From Delia radicum (lineage: Eukaryota > Arthropoda > Insecta > Diptera > Anthomyiidae), in the NCBI GenBank assembly GCA_021234595.1, contig CM037854.1, positions 214,343,874-214,407,873 of the forward strand: 64,000 bases of DNA, read 5' to 3'. The notes below the pieces were generated by a model, which searched no databases, was not told the origin of the DNA, and saw nothing but the letters and a program-made list of their open reading frames with translations. The position numbers and the translations under genes are program-made. Shown piece after piece: positions 11,217 to 21,274 of the stretch; positions within the stretch are counted from its first letter, which is position 1; every line of letters starts with the position of its first letter.

Positions 11217-11726
11217 ACCGATTAGAATATTAATAATGTTAAAAAATAATGAATTTTTAAAAGTGAAATAACTCCCACTAAAAATTAAATAACTCCCACA
11301 GCAAATGAAATAACACCGAACAAGAAAATAAAATGAAATAAGTCCCACGCTAAGTTCTGTTGGGAATTATTTCATTTCGAAATTACTGCATTATGAAATA
11401 ACACCTAATAACAGAAATGAAATAACTTCTAAAAAAATGAAATAACTGCAAAAGAACTCGGTATTATTTCATTTGAAATTACTCCCAAATTTGTATGAAA
11501 AATTTTTGGGACTTATTTCATTTTTTTTTGGGACTTTTTTCACCTGGGAGTTATTGCACAGAGCCGAATTTCAGTTGGCAAATAGATAAATTTTTCTCTG
11601 TGTGTATCAATTTAAAGTCTACATTTATATTATTCTCTCTTTGTTCGATAACCCTAATATTTCCATTACATAATCCATTTTTTATATACAAATTTTCTTC
11701 TTTTCTAAAAATTTCAGGATATTTTC

Positions 11727-12080
11727 AACGGAAGCACAAAAAAAAACATGGTTGGGGCAACCATATTCGAAGAGCATCGTACATTTTCGGATTTATGAAT
11801 GCGAGAACCATGTTGCTATTATTGTGACAAACATGTTACTATGGTTGTGATAACTATATCCTTATCTTTTTCTTAATCATAATGTAATAATTGTATTACC
11901 ATATTATGATTCCCAATTTCTCTCAATATTATCATTTCATGGATATGGAAATGTTTATAAATTATCATAGTATGATTTCTTTATTAGTCTCACAGTATTC
12001 TGTTGAAGCTGTATTCAAAATTGTGTATGTTTTTTTTCTTAATAGTACAAACGTATATTTATTTAATAGTTTACACATTT
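11727..12080 (-). mobile_element. Family G element, partial copy
   Basis: It starts with an AAAAAAAACATGGTTGGGG block. It then matches the right half of the 21275-22893 element in reverse: CCATATTCGAAGAGCATCGTACATTTT, CAACCATAGTA-type motifs, and TTCTGTTGAAG. No coding sequence. Its continuation is lost in the gap region. Confidence 0.55.
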
Positions 12081-12128
12081 AAAAAAACCTTTTTTGAGAT
12101 AATTTAAGTAATCAAATTCTCTTTTCGC

Positions 12129-12228
12129 NNNNNNNNNNNNNNNNNNNNNNNNNNNNNNNNNNNNNNNNNNNNNNNNNNNNNNNNNNNNNNNNNNNNNNNN
12201 NNNNNNNNNNNNNNNNNNNNNNNNNNNN
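12129..12228. other. Assembly gap (100 N)
   Basis: Exactly 100 N, the usual placeholder for a scaffold join of unknown length. Any frame read across it is meaningless. Confidence 0.95.
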
Positions 12229-12229
12229 A

Positions 12230-13150
12230 AATATGTTCAATGGAATGTTTAGTGTACAAATTTGTTTTAGTATACATAATATTTAAAGGAATGAAACTAA
12301 ACATGTAAAATTTTAAGTTTCTCTGAAATAACGGTAAGATATCCCGAAACAACCACCAACATGATTATACCCAACTCAAAGATAATTTTATGTAGAGATA
12401 CCAAAAAATTGGGTCAATGATGTTAATATGAAAACCGCGATATTTCAAAAAACTGCAAATGAGAAAAATTAACTTTTTGATAGATTTGGATTCAACGTAA
12501 CTTTGTCTAATAAAAAATATGTATTTCACAGACAGGTTCTGCAAAAAGTTGAAAATGGTTAGTAGTTTAATTAAGCCGTACATTAACAGGCCGATGTTTA
12601 GTTATTTTTAGAATTATAAATATTCAAACGTTAAAAAATGCTGCATGTAGTTTATTTATAATGTTCATTTCCCACCCAAAAAAAAAGAAAGAATAAAAAT
12701 TATATGTTTAACTATGTACTACTTAACTTTCATTAATTTCATTTTCAATTTCCTTAAACTATTTATCCTGTCTTCAAAATCATTTACTAACTAACTCACT
12801 ATATTTTGTAATCTGTAAATAGGTTTAACAGCAACACAACGTGTGTGTAAGTTAATATATATTTTCTATATAAATTAAAGGTTTAAACTTCTCCCTAAAT
12901 ACACATATGTTGCTTTCCATGCTAACTGTCCAGATAAAAAAAAATATATTTCGTAACAATGTCAAACTAACAGTATTTGTTCTACTATATAATAATAGTT
13001 AAATTTGGAACAACTTCTACAATTTTTACCATAAAAAGGCGAAGAAAGCATGTTTAAATATTGACTAATTTTACGATTATTTCTAGAATTTTTTTATAAT
13101 AATTTAACATAATTTCGCAAATATTAAAAAAATTTACTTTCCGTATTAAA
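12230..13150. other. AT-rich non-coding stretch, no gene seen
   Basis: No coherent frame, TIR or tRNA-like structure was found. Confidence 0.45.
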
Positions 13151-13159
13151 AATCTACAT

Positions 13160-13460
13160 ATTAATGAACATGTTTGAACTTATTCATGCTCATATATGAA
13201 GTGATTCGAGATCATAAATGTCCATATACCACCACATAGGATTCATTTATGTTTATAAGAGTTTATAAGAGTTCATATGTGATCATATATATAAATATTA
13301 TCTCGATTTTAGTTAATGTACACATATGACCATGCACATAAATGCATATACACGTATGATTATACATGTAAATATTAACTCAATTTTCGTTAATGCCACA
13401 CAGATGAACATTTATGATTCTTCATATGAATGCTGTACGGATGCATGTGGATATTGACAG
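13160..13460 (+). repeat. Family H CATATATG repeat, copy
   Basis: It aligns with 24970-25150: both have TGAACT-ATTCAT, TGATTCGAG-TCAT, GTCCATATACC and TCAATTTTCGTTAAT in the same order. The two are diverged copies of one sequence, not independent AT drift. It ends just before the 13.5-kb repeat. Confidence 0.6.
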
Positions 13461-13499
13461 TGGTTTTAGTGAATATGCGCAAATATTTTTTTTTAAATT

Positions 13500-14110
13500 T
13501 GAAGGTGCTCAGGTCTAGAATTGTGTCATTTAGTGTAAAAATGCTATTGTAAAAGTTTTAGTTCAATCGGACCATGCCTTCCAGGCCCGAAACAGCCCTA
13601 AAGTTTAGAAAACGGAATACAAGGCGAAAAAGTCACTTTTTTTTAGTTTTTTGTCAAATTTTTTAAATGTCGTAAAAAATTTTACTCAAGAAGGTACATT
13701 AATCGAAATGAAGATACAATTATGTTTCCAAAAAGGTATAAAAACACAAAATCTGTTAGAAACGAGCCCAGTAATAACTAATGACCCCGAACCACTAAGG
13801 TGGCAATTATTACTTGACCGAGAAATTCGAGCGCACATTCTAAAAATTTTTGAAATTGATTACTGAAATATATTTTTTTTATTTAAAAGACTCAAATTTG
13901 TGAGATGGGGAAACATTTTTTTTTATGGATGGCGTTAACCTGTCCTAATGTGATGTCAAAACGGATAAAATTTTTGGGATGATTTTCAAATCTCCAATTT
14001 CAAATTTAAAAAAAATTTCTTCAACAAAATTGCAAAAATTGAGATTTGGACTTCATTGACTTGTTTAAAACATATTAGAGATCGAAAATAAAAAATTTTA
14101 AAAATATATC
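13500..14110 (+). repeat. Repeat K, copy 1, with short conserved frame
   Basis: The frame from about 13660 to 13863 includes EMKIQLCFQKGIKTQN, PEPLRWQLLLD and RAHILKIFEI. Its relative on the minus strand at 20398-20051 keeps EMKTKKCFRKDIK, PRPLMCQIPLDQ and RAHILNVFEI in the same register. Downstream, both copies share a CCTAATGTGATGTCAAAAC-like block. No ATG lies near a sensible start and I do not recognise the protein. It may be a decayed ORF of an unknown element, or DNA-level similarity only. Confidence 0.5.
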
Positions 14111-15135
14111 CTGGCACACTTGGGTAGGGCAACGATTTAATTTTTGCAAATTTGTTTTGGTAATTTTTTGCTTATTTGTTGTCATAAAATATTTAAAATC
14201 GAAAATTAGCTACTCTTGTTCCGTTTGTTGTTTTGTTTTTTATCATCATGATTTAAGGTTGAAAATAAAAAAATTGGATATCATTAACCCATGTGGACAA
14301 GAGGCCCCAAGACACCCCACACTTATATATTTCAATTTACAAAAAACATTGAAGATTTTCTTACTACTTTTGAATTTTAATAAATGTGATATAAAATATA
14401 ATAACACAATATTTGAAGATTCTGTGCCAAAAGTTTTGGACATATTAAACAACGTTAACCTTTGCCGATCCGCATTAAGGTCAAAGAAGTTACTGCGTGA
14501 ATTTATATATATTTGAACAAAAAGTATTTAAAGTCTTTTTTTACATAACTGGCTAAAACCAGTACTTTAATCATTTAACATATATTTTTACTAAATTAAC
14601 CCTTATATGCTCTTGGTGTCTTGTGTTAACATAACACAACATATTTTAAAATTGTTATTAACTATGGGTCTTTTTGACCAAGATCATCTAAGAGTCAATT
14701 TAGTTAGTTGAATATTGTTCTTCATAATTATTTAAATATTTCTAAGTAAACTCTGTGTAGCTGCTACGTATTAGCATGATTAATAAATAATTCATATAAT
14801 AAAATAGCTCATACGTCTACGTACCAGATGAAGCATTTACATGGACAGATTAAAATATATATGAATGACAATATTCAAAGAATAAAGGTATAGATTTTTT
14901 TTCTAAAAATTAAAGAAACAATTTAATTTTTTAGTTTTACAATATTTTTGTTTCACTTTAAGCTTTCAACTATTTCTCTCATTAAGATTTTTGCTATACG
15001 CAAACCCAGATAAATAAATCCAACTTTGCTTTTGGATTTAATAAATCTAATTTTTGTATGAACATTTTAAATCCAGGCGATTATTGATATAGTCAAATTA
15101 CTAGCATTTACAAATGTAAGTTAAAATATTATATA
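14110..15135. other. AT-rich non-coding stretch
   Basis: Open frames at 14157-14516 (plus) and 14246-14452 (minus) overlap each other and look accidental. No repeat ends or RNA genes recognised. Confidence 0.45.
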
Positions 15136-15137
15136 TA

Positions 15138-15536
15138 AAGGGTCCGCCATCTAACGTTTTTTTTTTCAACTAGTGCTTATTTCGTGAATGGTAACACTTA
15201 GCTCATGTCTGATTTGACAGATAATTAGTTTTATCCTTCCGCTGAACGAATATGGTCCGTATGTTCGTTATCTTGTGAAAAAAGTGAAAGAAACTGGCAT
15301 CCTCATCGATAAACCAAAGCGTGAAAAGCCAAAAACAGTGAGTACATACGAGAATATTGCTGCTGTGGTAGAAAGTGTGCGTGAAGCGCCATCAACATCA
15401 ATTCACCGTCGTTCTCAACAATTGAACATTTCGGAGACATCATTGAGACGAATTTTGCATAAAGACCTTGGTATGACGCCATACAAAGTCCAATTGGTTC
15501 AGGAGTTCAAAAAAAAAAGTTATTTGGCGGACCCTT
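15138..15536 (+). mobile_element. Mariner/Tc1-derived MITE, copy 1
   Basis: The 399-bp element has ends AAGGGTCCGCCA and TGGCGGACCCTT, flanked by TA (15136-15137, 15537-15538). The interior encodes the N-terminal DNA-binding part of a mariner/Tc1-type transposase: EYGPYVRYL, ETGILIDKPKR, ENIAAVVESVREAPSTSIHR, a helix-turn-helix-like RSQQLNISETSLRRILHKDL and KVQLVQE. It then runs straight into the right TIR. The DDE catalytic domain is deleted. There is no in-frame ATG ahead of the conserved region. Near-identical copies lie at 24518-24917 and 57998-58393, which implies recent amplification by a transposase supplied elsewhere. Confidence 0.92.
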
Positions 15537-15539
15537 TAG

Positions 15540-16500
15540 TATATTAAATATAAAAGCAAAAATTGATTAATTTTTAACCCACATCGGCTTCTCCCACTTT
15601 TGGAAAAATTCTAAAAGTTGTAAAATTGTTTATTCTTAGCTCTATACTATTAGCTCTATACTCTTAGCTTGTTAGTCAGCAACAAATTCCTGTAGCTGGG
15701 CAGTTGACTTGGAAAACAACATACATATAAAACCACAATCTACGATAATGAATTCAATTAGCTTATTCAATACGTTAAGGAGGTTACCGAAACTAAATTA
15801 CCAACACTAGCCAAAAGTTACACAGAGATTTGTCTAGGAAATCATCTCTATTTATAAAACGTGTTGTTCGTTAGCTTGTCTTGTTATTGTTTCACTAACA
15901 TTTTAGTTGTTTGTATTTAATATTATTACCCAAACCAATTACCATCCCTGCCACCGACCCAAAACAGCCATAACATCGCCACCACACCGCCGTCTTTGTT
16001 GAAGCCAAAAGAGCTAACAAAGATGGCATAATTAATTATTCATTGCAGATGTACAAACGCATTAAAGCCTTAAGATCGTGATTAATACATTTATATTTAA
16101 GACAAACTATATTTATAGCGGACACAATGAATAAAACATGATTTGTTGTTTGATATTAAAGTGAGAAATTTGTATTGTGGTTGAGAGGCAAATGATGTTT
16201 AAGGACAAATTAAGATAATTTAGACAAAATTATAAATCATCCAAGGAACGTTTCTGTGTAGAACTGCATTGCAAACTTAAAAATTTATATTACTTTTCCG
16301 ATAAAAATTAAAATATATCGATTAATTTATAGTAAAGAACAACCAAATTTGAGATAAATGATTAAATACAAAACTGATGTTTGTACTCGCTCTTGCCCGC
16401 GATTTAAAGTCTTTAGCCTTTAGAACTGAAAATAATAATATACACTCATAAGAAAAAGTCTGTAAAAATAGCAGAAAAAGTTACTAAACATTAGTTAGAA
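15540..16500. other. Possibly unique non-coding sequence
   Basis: I see no repeat partner in this window for most of this stretch. Around 15940-16100 it is less AT-rich (CCACCGACCC, ATCGCCACCACACCGCCG) and then has several TAAT-type homeodomain-like cores. It could be single-copy intronic or intergenic DNA. No gene is visible. Confidence 0.3.
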
Positions 16501-16504
16501 ATTA

Positions 16505-16935
16505 TGTTTTTTTTTTTTTTTTTTTTTTTAAAGAGAAGCAACAGTCAGGAAATTCTTCTATTAATTAATGTGTTGCTTTGCTTCGGAAAGAGAATAGTAG
16601 GAGAGATGAAAGGTGGTGAAAGAGTGAAGGGCTTCATATATGGCAACACTGTACTTGCGCGAGTAGATAAGTACTTAGTACAGTTGTTGCTCGCCATCCT
16701 GATGTAGAGTTGGCGAATTTATTGAAGCTTTTTGTTTCATAGCCCTGATTCATGATTTTACTTCGGTGGGGTTAAGTGCTATGGGAACACCGAAGGTGGG
16801 CGCAGCGATACATATAAGTAATAGAAAACTCATACATATTATTTTTCTAAATTGATGTTGTCGTCACCGGGAATCGAACCCGGGACCATCTGTGTAACAG
16901 TCCAACGCTCTAACCATTACACCACAACGCCACAA
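16505..16935 (-). mobile_element. tRNA-headed retroposon (SINE), minus strand
   Basis: On the minus strand a tRNA-like head (16935-16857) carries A box TGGTGTAATGG and B box GGTTCGATTCC. It is followed by a body of about 330 bases and ends in a long A-run (the T-run at 16506-16529 on the plus strand). The body recurs at 56573-56862 with the same poly(A) end but without the head, a 5' truncation as expected for retroposition. The anticodon position reads GTT (Asn-like), but the anticodon stem does not pair, so it is not a working tRNA gene. Confidence 0.7.
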
Positions 16936-16984
16936 AAATTTCTAAGAATTACTAACATTTAGTTTAGTTAGATGGAGTTTACCA

Positions 16985-17019
<35 letters not shown>

Positions 17020-17237
17020 TTTGGAAATGCCATCTAGTAATCATTAACGTTATACAGGACTGGCACCCTGTTTGGGTAAATGGCCTCATTTAAGAAGGAC
17101 TTAAATCGTTAATTTCTCATACTAGAAATTTGTCATGTGGACATATATGAACTTGTTCATGTAAGTGTCCATATATGTCAATTTTTAAAAGGGAAGTTTT
17201 AATTTTTAATTAGTTTATCAAAAAATCAGTTGACTGT

Positions 17238-17425
17238 GCGACCCGGTAGGGTAGTTGGTAGCGTGCTTGTCTGTGCGGAGGTTGTGAGTTCGATTCCACC
17301 AAAGGCACTGGTGTATTTTCAGCTACAGACGTGCCTAAAGCTATAGTAGCTAGTGCTCGGTTAGGATAACAGGATATAATTTGTAATTATATGATTATTA
17401 GTTAATAAAAAAAATAAATAAATAT
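17238..17425 (+). mobile_element. tRNA-derived SINE, plus strand
   Basis: The head at about 17240-17310 carries an A-box-like GGTAGGGTAGTTGG and a B box, GAGTTCGATTCC. A body (GCTACAGACGTGCC, CTAGTGCTCGGTTAGG) and an A-rich tail at about 17403-17425 follow. The acceptor stem is not closed. I found no second copy in the window. The arrangement is that of a Pol III-driven SINE. Confidence 0.6.
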
Positions 17426-17429
17426 AAAA

Positions 17430-18000
17430 CCATTTGTATAAATTTTTCTAAATATTTTTCTAATAATACGTTTTCACTTCACTTGTCTGTTTTATACTAA
17501 CACAATATAAAATAATACAAAAATAGTGAAACGCAAACATCGCATTAAAAAAGACCTCAGCAGGTTTTTTGAATTTAGTAAATTCACAAAAAAAAAATAA
17601 AAAAAATAAGTTAAAATTTAATATTTCAACAAGTCAAAAGAGCAAAATTTTTAACTAAAATCTTAATTTAAATAAAATTTAGTTTAAAACTTGAATTTCC
17701 ATGGCTATATTAATTTTTCTACTAACTTTTTACTATTAATGTGTTTTAAAAGAAATAAATTGGCAACTTCACCTGGAATATAAGAACCGTGTGTACGGAA
17801 CTTCAGATAAAACTGCTGAAAAATGAAAACTTGTATGGGGTATATCCAAACAAACAGAAAATCAAATTTAAAATACTAAAAGAGGGCGTGGTCAACGAAG
17901 AGTTGACGGCTGCTCCGGCTGAAATATAAAAATCATGCTTACCAAATTTGAGCATGGTTCTTTTGATAATATAAATCTGTTAAGCGGACATTCGTTATTA
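17430..18000. other. AT-rich non-coding stretch, no gene seen
   Basis: Homopolymer-rich sequence with a short block AAGAGGGCGTGGTC near 17879. No coding evidence. Confidence 0.4.
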
Positions 18001-18004
18001 GTTA

Positions 18005-19475
18005 TAACCCTGTTAAAAATCGACATATATGTATCCCGACATGAACACACATGTTTCATACATGTCCATATGTATCCATACATGATGCATATGTGTTCAT
18101 GAGGAATCATATCGCTCATTTACTGCAAGGCTGACATAGCTCAAAAAACACGATTTTGCAGAAAACGAGTTTAAAGTTTTCTATCCATATCTGCCTCGCT
18201 CGAACTTTTCTCTATTTATTTAGTCACGTTTATATTAAAAATGGGTTTTAATGTACTTTTCTCTTAGTGGGAGTTGTGTGCGAATTCGCTAATCATCGAG
18301 AGGCCCGGGAGTAGCACAGTTTCTCTATAAAGTATATACTCTGCGCACCCACTTTAAAACAAAAATAAAATATATACATGATATTCATATGAAATTCTTA
18401 CACAATAAAAATGATACACTGTGGTGCAAAATTATAGCCGCATGCACTTTTCAGCAGTTTTGTACATTTACATAAAAAATTCAAGAAATCTGTAAATGCC
18501 ATCTGAAAGACCTCGAAAAATAATTAGAAAAACAGAAAAAAAAAATTTGTTTTATGCCTTAAAAAACCGTTATAAACAAATTCCTTGTTTTTTTGGTGGT
18601 GCAAAATTATAGCCGCAGATAAGAAAAAAATATTTTTCAGCTAACGGTGGAGCCAGTCTTAATTTTTTTTCTTTTATTCTTATTTTATTTGAATAATTAC
18701 TATTTTCTAGTTACATATTAGCCTTATTTTCGAAATTCCGCGGGGGTATTACGTGTTCGATATTGAAAAAGGCAAAACTAGAGCTTTTTTGGAAGAAGAT
18801 GTTAGTTTTCGAGGAATTTCTCGGAAAATAAACCTATTTCCAAAATGTGGTACTCAATTTTTGAAAAGGTCCTTCTAATTACGGTCAAAATAAAAAAAAT
18901 TTTGAAGAAAACTCAAAATTTCTGTTCGTAATAAACGCCAGCGTATCAGAACGCTAGCAAATCAACTAAAACTTTCAAACAAATAGCCCACAAATTTGAC
19001 TTTAATGTGTTCCCCTGGACTGAAAATCGGTTGTTACAGCAGTCTTAAGTTATCTGCCGCCAAAAAATAAAGAATGCACCACGATTACTACCATGGCACA
19101 AAAGTGCAAGCTTGAATTTGGCCAAAATTAGCATGAGTACTGGCTGGTATAAGGTAAGTCACATTTAGAGTATTTTCACGGGAATCTCCGGGACAAGATT
19201 TCTCGGAATTTTAGAATTGAAAATTGTCTTGAATTCCCGAGAAATCCCGCCAAAAAACAAGGAATTTGTTATAACGGGTTTTTAAGGCATAAAAACAAAA
19301 TTTTTTTTTCTGTTTTTCTAATTATTTTTAGAGGTCTTTCAGATGGCATTCACAGATTTCTTGAATTTTTTATGTAAATGTACAAAACTGCTGAAAAGTG
19401 CATGCGGCTATAATTTTGCACCACAGTGTATTACTAATAAATCTGCATCACTAACACAAAAATCGCATTTTTTGA
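18005..19475 (+). repeat. Family H repeat with ATATCGCTCA core, split by a Tc1-like element
   Basis: Bases 18110-18416 and 19429-19470 together align with 25194-25550. Shared landmarks are ATATCGCTCA, CTGCAAG-CTGACATA, CATATCTGCCTCGCTC, GAGTAGCACAGTTTCTCTAT, and TTACTAATAAATCTGCATCA. The junction falls exactly at the TA of AATGATATTACT, which is intact in the 25.5-kb copy. No coding content. Confidence 0.75.
18417..19428 (+). mobile_element. Tc1-like element, internally decayed
   Basis: The ends CACTGTGGTGCAAAATTATA and its complement are flanked by TA (18415-18416, 19429-19430). The inverted repeats extend about 175 bases, and near 18595 the terminal sequence GGTGGTGCAAAATTATAGCC is repeated inside the arm, as in Tc1 elements with IR/DR-type ends. 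The middle shows a decayed transposase N-terminus, e.g. FLEEDVSFRGISRKI and RTLANQLKLSNK, with stops and shifts. Full-length relatives are usually longer, so the catalytic part is lost. Confidence 0.85.
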
Positions 19476-19589
19476 TGTTAAAAAATATTGGTACATTTTT
19501 GGCCCCAAGTGCACAAAAGGGTTAATTAATTTTTTTCTTATTAAATATTAAATACCTACTACGGAAAATAATTTAGTCAACTTTCATTC

Positions 19590-20440
19590 AAATACGAAGA
19601 TACCACATGACTTTTCGTTATCAATTGCATGAAATCTTCAAAATTTCGAAAAAAATTGACCTTTGACCTTGAAATTTGACCTTTGCCGTGGTTCGATTTT
19701 AACCAAATTTTCAGAATATAGTGCTTGTAGTTTGTTTCATAAAACTCTGAATAGCATTAATTGTTACTTGTTAAAAGTAGATAAATTTTACCTTATGATC
19801 GAATTTTGTGAAAAAAAAGCGTTTTCCTCGAAATCCGTCGAATTTAAATAGCTGCCCTTACTAAATTAAACGTGGGAAATGTGTAATTTTGGTATTTTTA
19901 TTTTAAATTTTATACTTAATGAGACCTTAGTGTGCGAAACTATTTTTTTTTTAATTTTGTTGAACAAAATTTTTTAAAATTTGATATTGTTGGTTTTTGA
20001 CGTCACCTTAGGACGGGATACCGACATCCTAAAAATTAAATATTTTATATCTAACAGTAAATGGGTCCAGTAAATAAAAAAAAAATATTTTGGTCTTTAA
20101 TTTCGAAAACGTTTAGGATGTGGGCTCGAAATGTTTGATCAAGTGGTATTTGGCACATTAGTGGCCTGGGGTATTTTTTTTTTACTCGGGTAATTCTCAA
20201 CCGATTATGGATTTTTATATCTTTTCGAAAACACTTTTTTGTCTTCATCTCGATTAATTTATAATATGGAATAAAAACTACTTCAATATTAACAATTTTT
20301 TGAAAAAACCCAAAAAAAAAGCCATTTTTCCCCATACAAAACACACTTTCAATTTTCAATCCACACGTATGGCCTCCAATCACTTTATATATGAGCATGA
20401 ATGAGGTCGAACATTTTCATAAATGGATGCATATATGTTG
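19590..20440 (-). repeat. Repeat K, copy 2, with 115-codon open frame
   Basis: The minus-strand frame 20398-20051 is open for 115 codons and shares the protein-like block of copy 1: CFRKDIK, PRPLMCQIPLD, RAHILNVFEI and NIFFLF. Downstream on the same strand it shares the CCTAAGGTGACGTCAAAA segment. The first part of the frame overlaps AT-rich repeat sequence and is probably not original coding. I do not recognise the family. Two diverged copies keeping the same frame open is the only argument that it was ever translated. Confidence 0.45.
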
Positions 20441-20639
20441 ATTTTTAGCGGGTAATAAATGCAATATTTTTGTAATAAAAATGGGCGTAAGAGTAGGCGT
20501 GACCTATAAAAAAAGCATATGGCGAATTGCCCTGAAACATGAATATCGTATGCGACAAATATAAGAGAAATACGTTGAAAAATAAAAAAATAATTATTAA
20601 ATAACAAAGTCATTATATCTATAAAAATGTGGGCGTTAA

Positions 20640-20765
20640 ATTTATCTCGGCAGCTGTCAAAGTATACGGCAACCTTTTCTGGAGTAAGGTGTGATCCAAA
20701 TTTCAAAGAAATTCGTTGAGCTTCAAAAATTAGCATATCGGACAAACAGACAGAAAGTTAATTTT
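20640..20765. repeat. Dispersed arthropod-type motif block
   Basis: The string CAAATTTCAAAGAAATTCG followed by GTTGAGC and GGACAAACAGACAGAAAG resembles a phrase that, from memory, recurs in non-coding DNA of many insects as part of dispersed elements. No second copy is clear inside this window. Confidence 0.35.
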
Positions 20766-20769
20766 ATAC

Positions 20770-21270
20770 ATATACGACGAATTTCTATAATGTGCGATAT
20801 TTTAAGGTAAAATATTTAAAAGTTGTTTGTGGCATACAAGCCGATGTTTGTGTATATGCTAGGCGATGTTTAAATCTTTTATTTTTAAAGGCGCAAAAAT
20901 TATAGCGGTTATAGGTTTGAATTAAATAAAAAATGTTAAAAATACAGTAACATCAATTTGTAAATTTCATTGTATTTCGCACTTTTCAAAATTACACCAC
21001 AATAACATATAAAAATACACTAAAAAAAGTTCTATCATATATTTGAACTTAAAAAGAATACTCCGATTATTTTGGAAAAAATGTAAACTACCATAAAACT
21101 TTTTAACAAGCAGCGGTATGAAAATTAATTTTTAGTGAATATATCTACCAAGTCTAGTGACTCTATTACGTATTGGTTTGGATCTGAAAATCAAAAACTA
21201 TGAACAAATCTTTTAAGTTTCAAGTAATTTTTTCAGTTATCGACTTTTAAATGGCATGTCCTTGCGTTTA
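20770..21270. other. AT-rich non-coding stretch, no gene seen
   Basis: No frames or repeat ends that I can support. Confidence 0.4.
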
Positions 21271-21274
21271 AGTG

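Larger units (their letters stand above)
9750..11565 (+). mobile_element. Non-autonomous element with 9-bp TSD (Mutator-like candidate)
   Basis: It begins GGCTCTATGCAATAAGTCCC and ends GGGAGTTATTGCACAGAGCC, good inverted repeats. GAATTTCAG is present immediately before (9741-9749) and after (11566-11574), a 9-bp target duplication. Both arms are filled with variants of TGAAATAACTCCCA in both orientations. A 9-bp duplication is characteristic of MULE/Mutator elements, which is the basis of the suggestion; hAT and P elements normally give 8. No transposase is encoded. A further element occupies about 9986-11216. Confidence 0.7.
9557..11604 (+). mobile_element. Family C MITE, copy 1 (outer layer of a nest)
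   Basis: The ends CATACAGAGAAATA and TTTTTCTCTGTGTG form the TIR, flanked by TA at 9555-9556 and 11605-11606. Family C sequence occupies only 9557-9749 and 11566-11604. Other copies (41866-42510, 51457-51693, 56227-56487) show the uninterrupted order: GAGTCGTAATAACCGAATTTCAG followed by TTGGCAAATAG. The 1.8-kb insertion splits the element just after the CAG. Confidence 0.8.

Noticed and set aside
12104..12352. Open frame across the first N run
   Set aside because: The frame is produced by 100 N and AT-rich flanks; nothing in the readable part is protein-like.
14157..14516. 119-codon plus-strand frame
   Set aside because: It uses A/T-rich codons, has an equally long frame on the opposite strand, and shows no domain or repeat partner.
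16857..16935. Functional tRNA-Asn gene on the minus strand
   Set aside because: The A and B boxes are good and the anticodon position reads GTT, but the anticodon stem has mismatches, the acceptor stem is weak, and the sequence leads into a poly(A)-ended repeat body.
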